From assembly GCA_022578965.1 (NCBI GenBank), contig MU400721.1:1-64000 (forward strand): a DNA stretch of 64,000 nt. The letters run 5' to 3'. Origin of the DNA: Xylaria sp. FL1777. Taxonomy: Eukaryota; Ascomycota; Sordariomycetes; Xylariales; Xylariaceae. A program made the translations under genes and the position numbers. Shown here piece by piece: positions 49,318 to 63,300 of this stretch (position 1 is the first letter of the stretch; each line of letters opens with the position of its first letter). Below the pieces are notes generated by a model that saw only the letters and a program-made list of their open reading frames with translations, was not told the DNA's origin and did no database searches.

Positions 49318-52300
49318 AGTTAATTTATTTATAAACTATGTTATAACTTTAAAAAATAATAAAAGCATTTAATAAACTTATAAATATAATTAAAAATTTA
49401 TAATAATTATAATATATATAAAATGCTATTTTTTATTTATTTTTTTTTTAAATATATAAATAATAATAAGTATTTTTAAAGTTAATTTTGCTAAAAATTT
49501 TAGCTTTTAAAATTTTATTAAGCAACTTTAAAATAAATAATAAAATATAGCAATTTTTATATATAATTTAATTAAGTTTTTTATAATTTATATATAAATA
49601 TAAGCTTTTATTTTTTTTAAATATAAAAAAAATTAAAGCGTTAATAAAACTAATAAACTTTTTAATTTTTTTACTTTTTAATATTTTATTAAGCTATTTT
49701 TATAGTTTTTTTAGCTTATTTTAAGCTAATAAATATATAAAAAAATAAAATATAACTATATTTTTTTTAATTTAATAGTAAAGTTTTTTTGTTTTAATTA
49801 TAATAATATGTTTACTTTATTAATATTAAAAAACTTAAATAAATTATAAAACTTTTTTAAAATTATTATAAAATTAAAATAATTAAAGCTTTTTTTTAAT
49901 TTTTTAAGCTATATAAATTTAAATAATTAAATAATAATATAATAATAAGCTTAGTTTTAATAAGTTTTTATAAATTTAATTAAATTAAATATTTTTATTT
50001 AAAAGTAATATAATTTAAAAAACTATTAATTAATGCTTAAATTTAATATAATTTCTTTATTTTTTAAAATAGTTTAAAATAACAAAAAAAAGCTGTTTTT
50101 AAAGCAATAATTATAATTAATAACTATATATATACGTTTAATTTTATAAATAATACTATAATTATTAATTAATTTGCAAATAATTTAATAAACTTTATAA
50201 ATAAAAAATTTACTTTTAATAATATACTATAATATAAATATATAAAAAAATGCTTGCTATAATTTATAATAAAAAGTAAAAATAAAACTAATATAGTTAT
50301 ATTTAATATATAAATTAAAATTAATATAAGTTTTAATACATAGTTTTATAAAGCTAATAAAATAAATAATGCAAAAAATATAAAAATAACATAAAATAAA
50401 TATATAAAATAATAATTTTAGTTTAAAACTTATAATTAATATAATTAATATTAAGCTTAATATTTATTTTTTAAATTATAATATTATAGTTTTTATAATA
50501 AAAGTATATAAAACTTTAATTGCTATTTTTAGCTTTTTTTATTTATATTTTAATTTTTATTTACTTAGATTTTTTAAATAGTTTATTTTTAAGTAATATT
50601 ATTATTATAGCTAATATAATTATTAAATTTATTGTTTTTATTATTATTGTTATTATTATTTTTTTTAGGTTAAAAATAATTAAAAATAATATAGCTAAGT
50701 TATTTATAGCTATAATAAGTAAAACTTTTATAAAAATTTAAATTTAAACTATTATTATTATTATTTTAAAGTTAATTTAAAGAAGTTTTAAAAGTATAAT
50801 AGTTTTTTAAAGGATAAATATTATTATTATTTTAGTTATTTATATATTTTTAGTTTTAATATTAGCTATAACTTTTATTATTATTGTTTTTATAATATTA
50901 GTTTTAGCTTTTATAGCTATTATTACTTTTATAAAATCTTTAATTATTATTATTATAATTATTATTATAGTTATTATTTTTATAATAATAGTTTTAATTA
51001 TTAAAACTATTATTATTATTTTTGTAGCTAATATTAATATATTAATTATTAATTTAAGTTTGCTTAATATTTAAAGTTAATTTATTAATAGTTTAAATAA
51101 TATTTAACTTTAGTTTTTTTTAACTATAGTTTAAACGTTATTTTTTAATTATTAATTTTTAATGTTATTATATAATATTAATTATATTAGCTTATATAAT
51201 TAGTAATAAATTATAATAGTTTATTAGCTTTTGCTAAAGTAATATATTTAGTTTTTAATAATATAATAAAGCTTTTTTGCTTTTATTTTAGTAAATATTT
51301 TAAAGTTTAATGCTAATAAAGTATTAATTAAACAGTTTTAAGTTTTAATTAGCTTGCTAACTTGCTTGTTTTAATTATATATTTATATTAGCTTATAAAA
51401 AAACAAACTGCTTAAATAAAGTTTTAGTTTAGTTTAAAAATACTTTTTAATTAGTTTTAAATTGTTTTTTTTTAAAGTTAATAATTTTTATAATGCTAAT
51501 TAATAAGCATTTTTATAGTTTTAATTTATGTTATTATATATATATAAAATTTTATTTTTATTATAATAGAATTTTTAATTAGCTTTTTTAAAAATAGTTT
51601 AAAGTTTTTTTATTTATTTTAGTTAATATTAATAAATAAATTTTATGCTAAAGAAATTATAGTTAAACTTTAATAATTAACTAAAATTAGCATTTTTAAA
51701 TAAATAATATTATTTATAATATAAGCAATTTTAATATAATTAATATTTAAGTTTTTTTTAATTATACTTTTTATTAAAGCTAAAAAATAAAAAGTTATTA
51801 TTATTATTAAAATTTTTATGTTTTTGTTTTTAACTTAAGTTATAAGATTATTTTTTAAAGTTAATAAAATTTCTTTGTTTTTTTAAAGATATTATTTTTT
51901 TATTTTTTTGTTTATTTAATTATAAAATAAAAATAATATAAGCTATTTTTGATTTTAAAGCAACTTATTTGCTTTTATTTTTTTTATATATAACTTGCTT
52001 TTTTAGCTTTTTAATTTTAGCTAAAAGCTATATAATTTATATTTATAATAGTTATATATTAATACTTAAAGCACTAAATAATTATTATTTACTTAAGCTT
52101 AATTTTAAAAATAACTTATATTAAGTTTATTTTTAATTTATTATTAAAGTTTGTTTTAAAAAAAAGCTATTAAAAATAACATTAGCTTATATAATTAATT
52201 AATATTTAGCTATTTTATTATATAATAAAGTATTATAAGTAATTTTATTTTAAAAAGCTTTAAAATTATTATAAAAAGTATAAAACATTAAAGGTTAAAT

Positions 52301-52673
52301 ATAATAATTAATATATTTTTAGTTTTATAATAAGTATTTAATAAAACTAAAGCTTAAAAAAAAAAACTTTTATAAAATAAATATAAAAAAAATATTTTAT
52401 ATATATATATAAGCAATTAATATATAGGCAAAAAAAATTAATATATAAGCATAATTTTATATAAGCATAACTTTTCTTAGCTTTTTATTAGCTTAAAAAA
52501 AAATTATTAGTAAACTTAAGTATTGCTTTTTTATGCTATTTTATATAGCTATTATACTATTGTATTACATTTGTTATACTATTAAAGAACTTTTAACGTT
52601 TAATGTTTTATTACGTATTATAATAGCTTTATAATTTAAATAAAGCTACGTTTGCATTTTTACTTTTAATAAT
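49318..52673. other. Unassigned relic DNA between C3 and G2
   Basis: About 3.4 kb with no recognisable gene. The first 1.1 kb is mixed A/T, and 50500-52600 is T-rich with many ATT/TTA trinucleotide runs (for example 50940-51030). The frame at 50520-50741 is an Ile/Phe string produced by these runs. It ends in CTTTA (52674-52678), the G2 target duplication. I see no terminal repeats. It may be the continuation of 36131-41981, since C3 is a later insertion between them. Confidence 0.5.
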
Positions 52674-52678
52674 CTTTA

Positions 52679-53172
52679 TGTAATAGACCTGTTATACATT
52701 AATATAATGGGTTTGCCTTTGGGGTCTTGATTTGCAGGTAACAATAAAATCCTTAACAGTAGTCCGTTAAAGAGATTTTCGGGGTACTTTTACTACTATG
52801 CATTAATAAAAGTCTTAAAGGATTAAAAGTAATAAATATATTAATGCTTAGCAGTTATAAAAAATTAATAGCTAAAAAACTAGAACTAAATAAATAACTA
52901 AATATAAAAAGTGCATAATTATATAAACAAAGAAAAAGTAAAAAAAGTAGTAACTTTTTTTAAATTACTGTAAGTTTAGCAAGCATTAAATTATTATAAG
53001 CTTAATAAGCTTTAAATTATTGTAAGCTTAGTAAGCTTTAAATTACTATAAGCTTAATAAGCTAAATAAGTTATTACGTAATTTTAGTTTTAGCTAGCAA
53101 AAAAAAAAATGCAAAGTATATATAAAGGCATTAAGCTGCTTTAAAAGCTACTTTAGTGCTAATTTTATAATA
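52679..53172 (-). repeat. Left LTR (3' LTR) of G2 (494 bp)
   Basis: Starts TGTAATAGACCTG and ends TTTTATAATA. The first 130 bases keep unusually many G and C for this window, including GGGTTTGCC, GGGGTC and TCGGGG. It contains four 26-bp tandem units at 52962-53065. Confidence 0.93.
52962..53065. repeat. 26-bp tandem array, four units, left LTR of G2
   Basis: Units start at 52962, 52988, 53014 and 53040. Each carries an ATTA...TAAGCTTA.TAAGC core. The array matches 60170-60273 in the right LTR, so it was present before transposition. Confidence 0.85.
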
Positions 53173-53188
53173 TTATTTCTTTTCTTTT
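53173..53188 (-). other. Polypurine tract of G2 (complement)
   Basis: TTATTTCTTTTCTTTT directly abuts the left LTR. Read on minus it is a purine run ending at the LTR, the expected second-strand primer site. Confidence 0.7.
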
Positions 53189-56100
53189 AAAATTGTTGTT
53201 TTAATAATTTTTCGTAAATATTTTTCTTTTTTTTTTTTTTTGTATATTATAATATTAAAGCGCATTAAAAAAACTAACTGCTTATTTAAAACAAAGCAAA
53301 GACTTGTTTTTGCTTCTTTTATTAATTTTATTAGCTATAAAGTTATGCTTTGCTTTTGCTGCTTTAATTAGTTATTAACGTATAAAATAATAAATAATAT
53401 GTTTTGTTGCTTTAAATGTATACGCGCTAATTGTTTTTGCAATAAATCGGAAGTCTTAATTAATTTAATTAATAATATAGTTTTTAAATATTGTTGTTTT
53501 AAAAAGAAAAAAAAGCAAACAAAGCAATAGTTATTTCTAATTTAAAAAAAATTAAAACGAGCTTAAAATAGCTTTAACTTTGTTTTAAGCAAGTTAGCTT
53601 AGCTTTATATATAAAAATATTTTTTAAAAGCAAAAAGTATTAAAATAGTTTAGTAAAAGCTTTAGTTTTTAAATAAACTAAACAAAATAAAGCGCATTAA
53701 AAAAAAATAAAAAGCGCTAGCAAAAAAGCAAAAATAATAAAAAAAGCAAGCTAAAGCAGCATAAGCTGCTTTATTTAAGTTTAATTAGAATTTTTTAGGC
53801 GTTTTTTTTAAGGTTGATTTTTTTTTTTTAGTTTTAAGCAGTTAAAATATTAGCAATAAAACTAGTTTATAACTACTTTAGCAGTTTTTAGGTGTTTTTT
53901 AAGTTTTTAAGTATTATTAGCATATAAATATTTTTTTTATTTAATAAAATACTTTAAGTTACTATTGTTTTAACGAAAATTTAGTATATTTTTAACTTTA
54001 TAAACGTTTTAATTTGTTTTTATTTTTAGTTATGTTTTAATAAGTGTTTTAATAAGTGCTAGTTTTAGCAAAAAAATGTAAAAAATAAAGTAAATTTATA
54101 TATTTTTTAATAATAACAGTTTATAATTAGTAAATAAAATAACTTCTTTAATTTTAAAAGAGCTAAGTTTTTTAAATTTTAATTTATTGTTTAGTTGTTT
54201 TGTTTTAATTTAAAAAATATTAATGTTTACGTTTTATTTTTGTTATAGCAAGTAAACTTTGTTTTTTTTTTTAAAAGTTAGTTTTTTAGTTTGTTTTTTG
54301 TTATAGTATACTAATATCTATTATTATAAAAATTAAAAACATAGTTATAGTTTAGCTTATAACGTTTTAATTTTTATTGCAATAGTTTTTGCTTAAGGTA
54401 TTATAGTTAAAATAACAAATGCTTTTATTAATGTTTTTTTTGGTTTTTTAATAATTGCTTGCTGTTTATAAACAGCTTTATGCAAAAATACATTTATATT
54501 TTTATTTATTAATATATTATATAAAATTTATGCTATTAATAATAGTTTTACTTAATTGTTTTATTAGTAGTTAATATAAGTTTATAAATATTATTTTAAT
54601 ATTTAGTTTAGTTTTTTTGTTTGTTTATTTATTTATAAGTAATAAGCAGTTAAAAACTTTAGTTTAATACTAATAAGTTTAAAAAAGCTAGTTTTAAACT
54701 TAAAAGTAAACAATTTATTTTAGTTTAAAACAATTTTTTTTAATAATTTATGCTTATTTAAATATTAGCATATAAAAGTATATATAAGTTGTTTAACTAT
54801 TATATTTTCTTTAAACAGTAAAAAGTAAACATATTTAGTAAGTTTATTAATAATAACTTATATTTTATTATATTATACTTTTATAACTAAATTAGTTAAT
54901 AAAAGTAATGCTATAATAAAATTTTAAGCAATAGTATATTATATTTATTTAAGTATTTATATAAATTATAGCAATTTATAAAGCTTATATTAAGCTGCTT
55001 TAGCTTTATTATAAATATTGCATTTTTTTATAATAAATTTAACTATGTTTTATAGTTTTAAAAAATTATACTTTTTTTATAATTATTAAACTATTTTTGT
55101 TATTTTTTAGTGTTTATATAATAAGTATTTATAAAATTTCTTAATAAATTTGTTTTGTAAAAATTCTAGTAAATAAACTTTATATTTATATATTAGCTTA
55201 TTACTTTTTAATTTTTTGTGTTTTTATAGTTATACTAATTTTTTTAAGTTATAAGCTTATTATAGCTATATATTTATAAGATCTTTAAGTATAACTTTAA
55301 CTTTTAAACTTTTATTTTTTTAAGGATATAATATTTAAATGTTTTTTTTTAAAACTTTAAATCTTTTTTGACTTTATTAGCTTAATATATTTGCTTAAAT
55401 GTTTTCTTTTTTTTTAATATAACATATTTTAAAGTTAAATTTAAAAAAAAAAACTATTTAATTTTTATGTTGTTTAGTAATCTTTTATATAGTTATAAAT
55501 TTTGTTAAGTTTTAATAATTTAAATAAATCTTAATTAGCTTTATAGTTTTTATAAAAAATAGTTTTTATTTTTTAAGTGCTGTAATAATTGCAAGTAGTT
55601 TTTTGTTATATATAAAATATTATAATGCTACGTTTTGTAGTGCTTTAAAATAATAAGCTACTAAATGTTATTTTTTGTTGTTTTTTAGTTGTTTTAAAAC
55701 TTCTGCAATTATACTATTTAAAGTATTTATTTTTAGCTTTTTCTTTTTTTATAAATTAAGTAGTTTAACTATAAGGTTAAAAATAACTTTTAGTTTTAGT
55801 TTTTTAAAAGCTTTTTAAGCTTCTTTTAAAATTAAAAAGAATTTTTCTTTATATTTTTTTTTTGTATACTTTATAAAGTAAAATGTTATTTTCTTAAAAT
55901 TTTAAATTAACATTTAAATATAGTTTAAAAATCTTAATGCTTATTATATGTTTATAATAGTAGCTAAGTTAAATATTTTTTAGTTTTATATTGTATTAAT
56001 TTTTAACTATTAAATCTATATTTGTTTTAAAGTAATTATAAATCTTAAAAAGTTGATTTTTTATATATGTTATATATACTTTTTTATGTTAAGTTGTAAT

Positions 56101-59100
56101 TCTGCTTGTTTAAATGTTTTTAATACTTAAGTTACGTGTTTTTTGTGTTTTTTTAGTGTTTTAAAATAAATCAAAATATTATTTAAGTAAATAAACATAA
56201 ACTTGTTTAAAAACTTCTATAGAATTATTATTATTATATATTAAAAGCTAGCTAATACGTTTTATAGTTTTTATAGTATAACTATGTACTTATATAGTTT
56301 ATATACTATTTATATAATAGTTTTTTATTTTTTTTTTTTAGCTATTTTAATAGCATAATATTTATTTAAAATATTAATTGTTATAAACTATTTTGCTTAG
56401 CTAATATTTTTTTTTATAGTTATTAATAAAATAAAAAAGTATTTATTTATAATAATAATTATGTTTAATAATTAGTAGTTAACTATTATTTGCTATACTA
56501 GTTTTTTTTTTTTATTAATTAGTTGTTTTTTATTTTTTATTTTAAGTATTAGCATTATAAAATATTTAGTAAATAATTAAAATTTTCTTAAAAATTCTTT
56601 TGTTAAGTTTTTTTAAATGTATTTTTATAAAGTGTTTGTTTTGTTTAAGCTTATATAATATACTTAATAAAGCTTTAGTTAACATTTTTCTTTAATAAAA
56701 ATGTAGTAGTTTTATAAGCTATGTTTAAAAAGTTTTTTTTTTTTTTTTTTTTTTAAATAGTTTGTAAAATTTATAATATACTTTTAGTATTTTGTTTAGG
56801 ATTTCTTTTGCAATTTTTCTAATTTTTTTGCTTTGTTTTTTATTTTCTTAATTAATAGTTTTTGCTTTTTATTAAATTAAAAAGTTGCTAGTTTCTAGCT
56901 ATAATATTTTTAAAATAATGTTATAATTAAATATATTAGCAATATTTAATACAATTTGTTTTTTATATTTTTATATAAATATATTAAAAAGTTTAGTTTT
57001 TTTAAATATATAACTATTATTATAGCTAAAAGTACTTTTATTAAATCTTTTAATTTTTTAAGATTTTTGCTTATATTTTTAAGAAATTTTATTTTGTTTT
57101 GCTACTTTAAGTAAAATTATATTAATTTATGCTTTTAAGTTAATTAAAGTGTTATATTTTTTTTTTTAATATATAAGTTTAATTTTAAATTAGTTTTGCT
57201 AGTTATTATATTAAACTTTACGTAAAGCTTTAGTTTTTTTAGCTATTTGCTGCTTTTTTAATAAGTGCTTATTTTGTTTTTTGATTTTTTTTTATAAAAT
57301 ATTTAAATGCTTGTTTTATTTTGTATTCTAGATATTATTGCGCTTTGTTTTGTTTTTGCTTTTAGTTAAGCTTTAAATTATAGTTTTTAAGCTTTTTTGC
57401 TTTTAGCAACTATTTTTTAGTATAATTATGCTTTAATTAGCTAGTAATATTTACAGCAGTTATTTTTATATTTTTTTAAAATAGTGTTATAAATATAATT
57501 AAAATTTTCTTTAAATGTTATAAATCTTTGTAGATTTTTATAATAAACTATAGTTATAACTAACTATTTTAATTTATAAAGGTTTTATATTTTTATTTTT
57601 GCAATTTGTTTAAAAAACTAATTATTTTTTAGTTTGTTAAATAAATGTTAATAGTAATAATGTATTATATAGTAATTTTATAGTATTTTATTATATTTTA
57701 GATTTTTTAAGCGTAAAATATTATTATTGTTTTTTATTATAGTTTTATTATAGTAATAACTTTTAGCAATTAGTTAAATTATTAATTCTGGTTTTTAAAA
57801 CATATTAGTTTTTATATTAACTATTAGTGCTTTTTTGTTTTGTTATATTTAAAGCAATTTAAGCTATAAAAATACTTCGTTCATTTTTATTAGTTTTTTT
57901 TTTATAGTATTTTTTATAGCTTTTAATTTTATTTGTTTTTGCTTTAAAGTTTTATAAGTTCTGTTTTTTTAAGTTTATTTAGCAACTAAGTATTTTAATA
58001 GTTTATAATTAGTTTAATAACTATATTATTTATAGTTATAGTTTTATTTTTTTAGATATAATTTTTTTTTAGGTTATATTTTAAGCTTTAGTAGTTTAAA
58101 GTTTTTATAGTTTTATAAGTTTGCTAACTATATTAATTTATTACTTTTTATTGTTTGCTACTTTTAGTTAAACTATTTTTTTAAGTTATATATTAAATAA
58201 CTTTAATTATTTATATAGCAAATATATTTTTTTGTAATTTATTTTAATAATTATAAAGCTTTTAAATAATATTTGTATGCTTATTTATTTTAACTTATAT
58301 AAATAAAGCATTTAAATTTATTTAATATAGCATTTTTGTTTTAATTTAAAATAGCAACTTTATATTTTTGCTTTAAAAACATATTCTTTAAATTGCTTTA
58401 TTATTTTTTGTTGTTTTGGACTTTTATAACTTATACTTTTTTTTTAAGTTAACAAATCTTTTTTTTTTTATAGCTTTTTTTTCCGTTTTTTTTTTTGGAT
58501 TAACATTGTTTTTAAAAGTGTTTTTTTTTTTTATAGTTATAACATTTAACTTTAAACATGTTTTAAAATTATTGTTTTTAAACTTTATTAATTTGCTTAA
58601 ATCTTTGTTTAATACTCTTTTAAGTATTTTTTTTTTTGTTTTTTTTAGTTTTTTTAGTTTTAAAATACTAGTTAAATAATCGTTAATTAATTATAATAGC
58701 TATATTAATATACGTATTAATTTTTGCTAGTTTATTTATTTTGCATAGTTTGTTTTAAACTTAAGTTTTAAGTTTATTATAAAATAAATAAAACAGTACA
58801 AGCTTAAGCAATTTTAAAATTACTGCTAATTATTTAAATTTTATAGCATAATTTACTACTACTTTTGTTTGTTTTAAGCAGTAAAGTGCTTTTTTTATGT
58901 GTTTTGCTTTTTAAGTATTTTTAAATAATGTTTTTATTTAATTTTTAAATTTAACGTAGTTCTTAAAAATTTTTTTTGTTTTTAGCTTAAAGTTAGTTAA
59001 CTTGTTAGCTTTTAAAAAATTCTTTAAAATAAGTTAAAACTATTTTAGTACTTTTTTTAATAAAAATTATAAAATAATTATTACTTTTTAGTTCTTTTTT

Positions 59101-59886
59101 ATAATAATAGTAAAGTGCTATTTTAAATAAAGTTTAGCATAAATTAAAAAAGCTTTTATATTTATAAATTTATTATAAAGCTTTAAAGTAATAAGTTTAA
59201 AACTTTTAATGTTTAGCATTTTTAACATTATAAATAATTTTAATAATAAAAACAGTAGTAATAATAAAAGGTTAAGTTTTTTATTTTAAGTTATTACTTT
59301 AAGTATAATAATAATAAAAATAAGCGTTAAGTTTATTAGTAGTAATATTAGCATTAGTTATAACATAATTATTTATTTAAAACTTTAACTTATTGTTATA
59401 ATAGTAATTATTATTGCTGCTTTAATTATTATAGCTAATATTTATGCTAGTTTAAAGGTTATAACGTTTAATATTTAAGCTATTTTTTAAGTTAAAGCAA
59501 CTAGTTTGCTTTATAGCATTAGTATTAGCGTTAGTTCTTTTTTACTACTCCTATTTAACTTTTTTTTTTTTGCTACTGCTTTTTTTTTAATAAAAGTAGC
59601 TAATAAAAGTACTAAAGTTTGTTATTTTAGTACGTTGCTAGTTCTAAAAATCTTTAAAATCTTTAAACTTAATTTTTAATTTTTTATTTTTAGTAGTATA
59701 ACTTAGGTTTAGTTTATTAGTTATTAAGTAAAGTTTACTTATATAATGCTATTTAGCATTTTTGTTTTTTGAATATTTCTTTAGTATACTTTTAAAAGTT
59801 TATTTTATAAATTGTTTGTTATTTAACTTTTTATACTAATATTTGTTTTTATATATTAAGTTTTATTAATTAAAAAGCTATTAAAA
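53189..59886 (-). mobile_element. Interior of G2, gag-pol remnants not readable
   Basis: About 6.7 kb, a normal length for the internal region of an LTR retrotransposon. Stop codons occur throughout all frames, as expected when RIP turns CAA, CAG and TGG codons into stops. The segment from about 56486 rightwards is duplicated in G1; 53189-56485 has no second copy in the window. Confidence 0.8.
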
Positions 59887-60380
59887 TATAATAGACTTAT
59901 TATATATTAATATAACAGGTTTGCTTTTAAAGTTTTAATTTGCAGGTAATAATAAAATTCTTAACAATAGTCCGTTAAAAAAGTTTTTAAAGTACTTTTA
60001 CTACTGTGCATTAATAAAGGTTTTAAAGGATTAAAAGTAATAAATGTATTAGTGCTTAGCAGTTATAAAAAATTAATAGCTAAAGAACTAAAACTAAATG
60101 AATAACTAAATACAAGAAGTGCATAATTATATAAACAAAAAAAAAGTAAAAAAAGTAGTAATCTTTTCTAGATTATTGCAAGTTTAGCAAGCATTAAATT
60201 ACTATAAGCTTAATAAGCCTTAGATTACTATAAGCTTAGTAAGCTTTAGATTACCGTAAGCTTAGTAAGCTAGGTAAGTTATTACGTGACTTTAGTTTTA
60301 GCTAGCAAAAAAAGAGGTGCAAAGTATATATAAAGGCATTAAGCTGCTTTAAAGGCCACCCTAGTGCCAATTTTATAACA
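59887..60380 (-). repeat. Right LTR (5' LTR) of G2 (494 bp)
   Basis: Starts TATAATAGAC and ends TTTTATAACA. It aligns gap-free with the left LTR, with transition differences. The end at 60340-60380 keeps GGCCACCCTAGTGCC, which is C/T-changed in the left LTR. Confidence 0.93.
60170..60273. repeat. 26-bp tandem array, four units, right LTR of G2
   Basis: Units start at 60170, 60196, 60222 and 60248, and correspond one-to-one with the left-LTR array. The function is unknown; the position in the LTR would suit a regulatory repeat, but that is a guess. Confidence 0.85.
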
Positions 60381-60385
60381 CTTTA

Positions 60386-63300
60386 TTATTATTAAAAACG
60401 TTAGCAAACTAACTATGTTATAAAGTTATTAAGCTACTTTAGCTAAAATATAATTTTTAACCTTTTTGCTTAATTATATTGCTTATATTTTTTTAGCAAT
60501 AATAACTCTTTTTTAAGCTTGTTTGTTTTTATTAGTAGTAGCTATTTTAATATGTTTGCTTTTTATAACATTAGTAATATTAATGCTTTTAAAAATATTT
60601 TTGCTGCTTATTTTTAAACCTTTTTAATTATTTTTTGCTTTTATAAAACATAAAGCTTTTATAAGTTATTATAAAAAATGCAAAGTAATAATGCGATTTA
60701 TTTAAATCGAACTAACGCGAATAATACTAGCTTTTTTTAGCTTATATAAACGCTAATTTTTAGGCTAAAAGCTAACTTTAATTTTTTTTTTAAAGCAGTT
60801 TAACTGTTTTAATTTTTCTTAAGTTTAAGCTTTTTAATTGCTAGCTAAACTAAATTTAAAACTGCTTTAAATGTTATTTGCAATATAATTAATTAAAATT
60901 ATTAGCTTATTATTTAATTGCTTTAGTTATATAAACAAATATAAAAATAACATAAGTAATTTAGCTTTTTATTGCTTTATTTAAATAAATATAAATTATT
61001 ACTTTTATATTTATTTCTTAATAATATATAGTTAATATTAAGTTTGTTTTAGTTAATATTATTTTATTTGTTTAAAAGGTTATTTTATAAGCATGCTTTT
61101 TTTTAAAATTAGCTAGTGCTTTTGTTTTAACAACTGTTTTTAATTTAAATATTTTGCTTTTTTTAAAACATTTTATTACTAAGCTTACTAAAATTGTTTT
61201 TTTTGCTAAAATTTATTTTAAATTTACTTATATTAAGCAAACCATTTTTTAGCAACAATTTATTGTTTTAGCATATTAATAACTTTATTAAATTTAATAG
61301 CTTTAGTATAGTTAAAAAAAATAGCTATTTATATAAAAAACAAAAAATATGCTTTTTTATTTAATATAATAAATATAGCAAGCTTAAAAAACCTTAAAAT
61401 AATAAAATTTATAAACAGAAATTACAAAAAACAAGTTATAAATAATTTATAATTATAAAAGCTTAAAAAAAAAAGCATATAGTTATTATGTTTTTTTAGC
61501 AATATAAAGCATTATTAATATAACTATAGCTTAAGTTTTAATTTATTTGTATATTTTTTGCATTAAAAGCTTATTAAGCTAGTAAAAAAAACAGTTATAG
61601 CAATAAGTTATTATATAAAAATCTAAGCATAAAATATTTAAAGTATAATTAAAAAGCAATATAATAGGTTTATTTTTACTTAAAAAACATATATAATGCT
61701 TAAAGCTATATTAACTAAATAAAGCTAAATAACTATAATTTAATTATAGCTTTTATTAAGCTTTTTAATAAGCAAAAAATCTTATATGTTATAAAATAAA
61801 ATAACAAAAAACCTAATTGCTTAATTAGCTTTATATAAACATTTTTGTATTATATAAAAATATAAAAGCAATTTTTTAAAGTTATTAGTTTTAATAATAC
61901 ATATAATATAAACTGCTTTAAGCTTTTTTTATTTTAAGCAATTAGCTAAATATGCTTAAGCATAGTTTTTAATATAACGTTTAGCTTAATTAATAATAAA
62001 AAGCAAAAAGGTTTTTAGTTTTTTGCTAAAAGTATTTATTAAATTTTAACTAAAGCATTTATATAAAAGCTTAAAGTTATTATTATTAATTATAACAAGT
62101 TAATAAAAGCAGCACTAAATAATTAGTTTTTTTTAGTATAGCAATCATTTTATATTTACTATATTAATTTAAATGTTTTATTAAAGGCTAAACAAAAATA
62201 AATAAGCAGCTATAATAAAAACAATAGTTTTTTATCAATAATAATAAAAATATAAACTTTTTTACTTAAAGCTAAGTTAAACTAACTTTTATTAATAAAT
62301 AATTGCTTAATATTAAGTGCTTTAATAATAATAAAGTTTTTTATAGCTATTAAAGTATTTTAATAATATAAAAAAAAGTGCTATTTATTAAAACTAAAGC
62401 AAAATATAAACAAACATAAGCTAAGCTTTATTAAAAGTTTAATAACTAATGCTTAATATTATAATATTTTTATAAAATATAAATGCTTTTAAGATTTTAA
62501 TAAGCATGTTGTTATATTTACTAATATTATAACTTTAATATTTAAATTACTTTTAAAACAAAAATAAGCAATAATAATATAAAAAGTTACTTTTTAAATA
62601 ATATAAATAATTTATATTATTTTATAAAAATAATGCAAAAAATAATAATTAACTAAAAGCGTAACTTTATTTAAGCTTATGTTTAAAATAAAGTTTTATT
62701 ATAGCATATTTATTTATTAGTTGTAAAAAATTATTTAAGCAAGCTTTAAATAGTTATATTATTAAAAAGCTTAGCACTATTTAATAAGCAGTACAATATT
62801 ACTTAAATATTTATATTAAGCAAGCAAAACTTATTTTTAATTAATATTAAACATTATATTAATAACTGCATAGTTTTTATTAAGCTTAAAATTTTTTATT
62901 ACTATAAGGTTTACTTAAAACTAAGCTTTTTTATTTTGTTTATTAAGCTAAATATTTACTTTTGTTAGTAATTATATAAGTTTTTAGCTAAAAATCTATA
63001 TTAATATATTTATAACTTAAAAGTTGTTTATTTATTTTATAGTTAACTAATAAATATAGCATAAAACATACTAACATATTTTATAATTAAAGCTAACGTA
63101 TTTATAGTAAGCTAGCTTATAAAGCAAAAGCAAAGTTAGCTATAAAAAAATCAAAATAAATTGTTTTTAGCTAAAGTAAAGCAAGCTTTTATGCAAAATA
63201 GTAGTATTAATATAAATAAAAGCGCTTTGTTTTTTTAATGCTAAACGTATAATTAAACTGCTACATTAAGTATTAAAAAGTTAATAAATAGTAAATTTAA

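Larger units (their letters stand above)
52679..60380 (-). mobile_element. Complete family B LTR retrotransposon G2 (7,702 bp), RIP-inactivated
   Basis: Two LTRs of exactly 494 bp (52679-53172 and 59887-60380) with 5-bp duplications CTTTA on both sides (52674-52678 and 60381-60385). A pyrimidine tract at 53173-53188, directly inside the left LTR, is the complement of a polypurine tract, so the element reads on the minus strand; the T-rich plus strand agrees. The interior from about 56486 to the right LTR aligns with the three G1 fragments. No gag or pol motif is readable and the superfamily is unresolved. The plus-strand frame at 58416-58679 is antisense to the inferred direction and is a poly-Phe artefact. 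Confidence 0.93.

Noticed and set aside
52679..53172. Solo LTR of family B
   Set aside because: The flanking CTTTA is matched not at its right edge but after the LTR ending at 60380, so it is one end of the full-length G2.
58416..58679. An 87-codon plus-strand frame rich in Phe and Leu
   Set aside because: It lies inside retrotransposon G2, antisense to its direction, and arises from T-runs. The G1 counterpart near 9060-9320 has stops.
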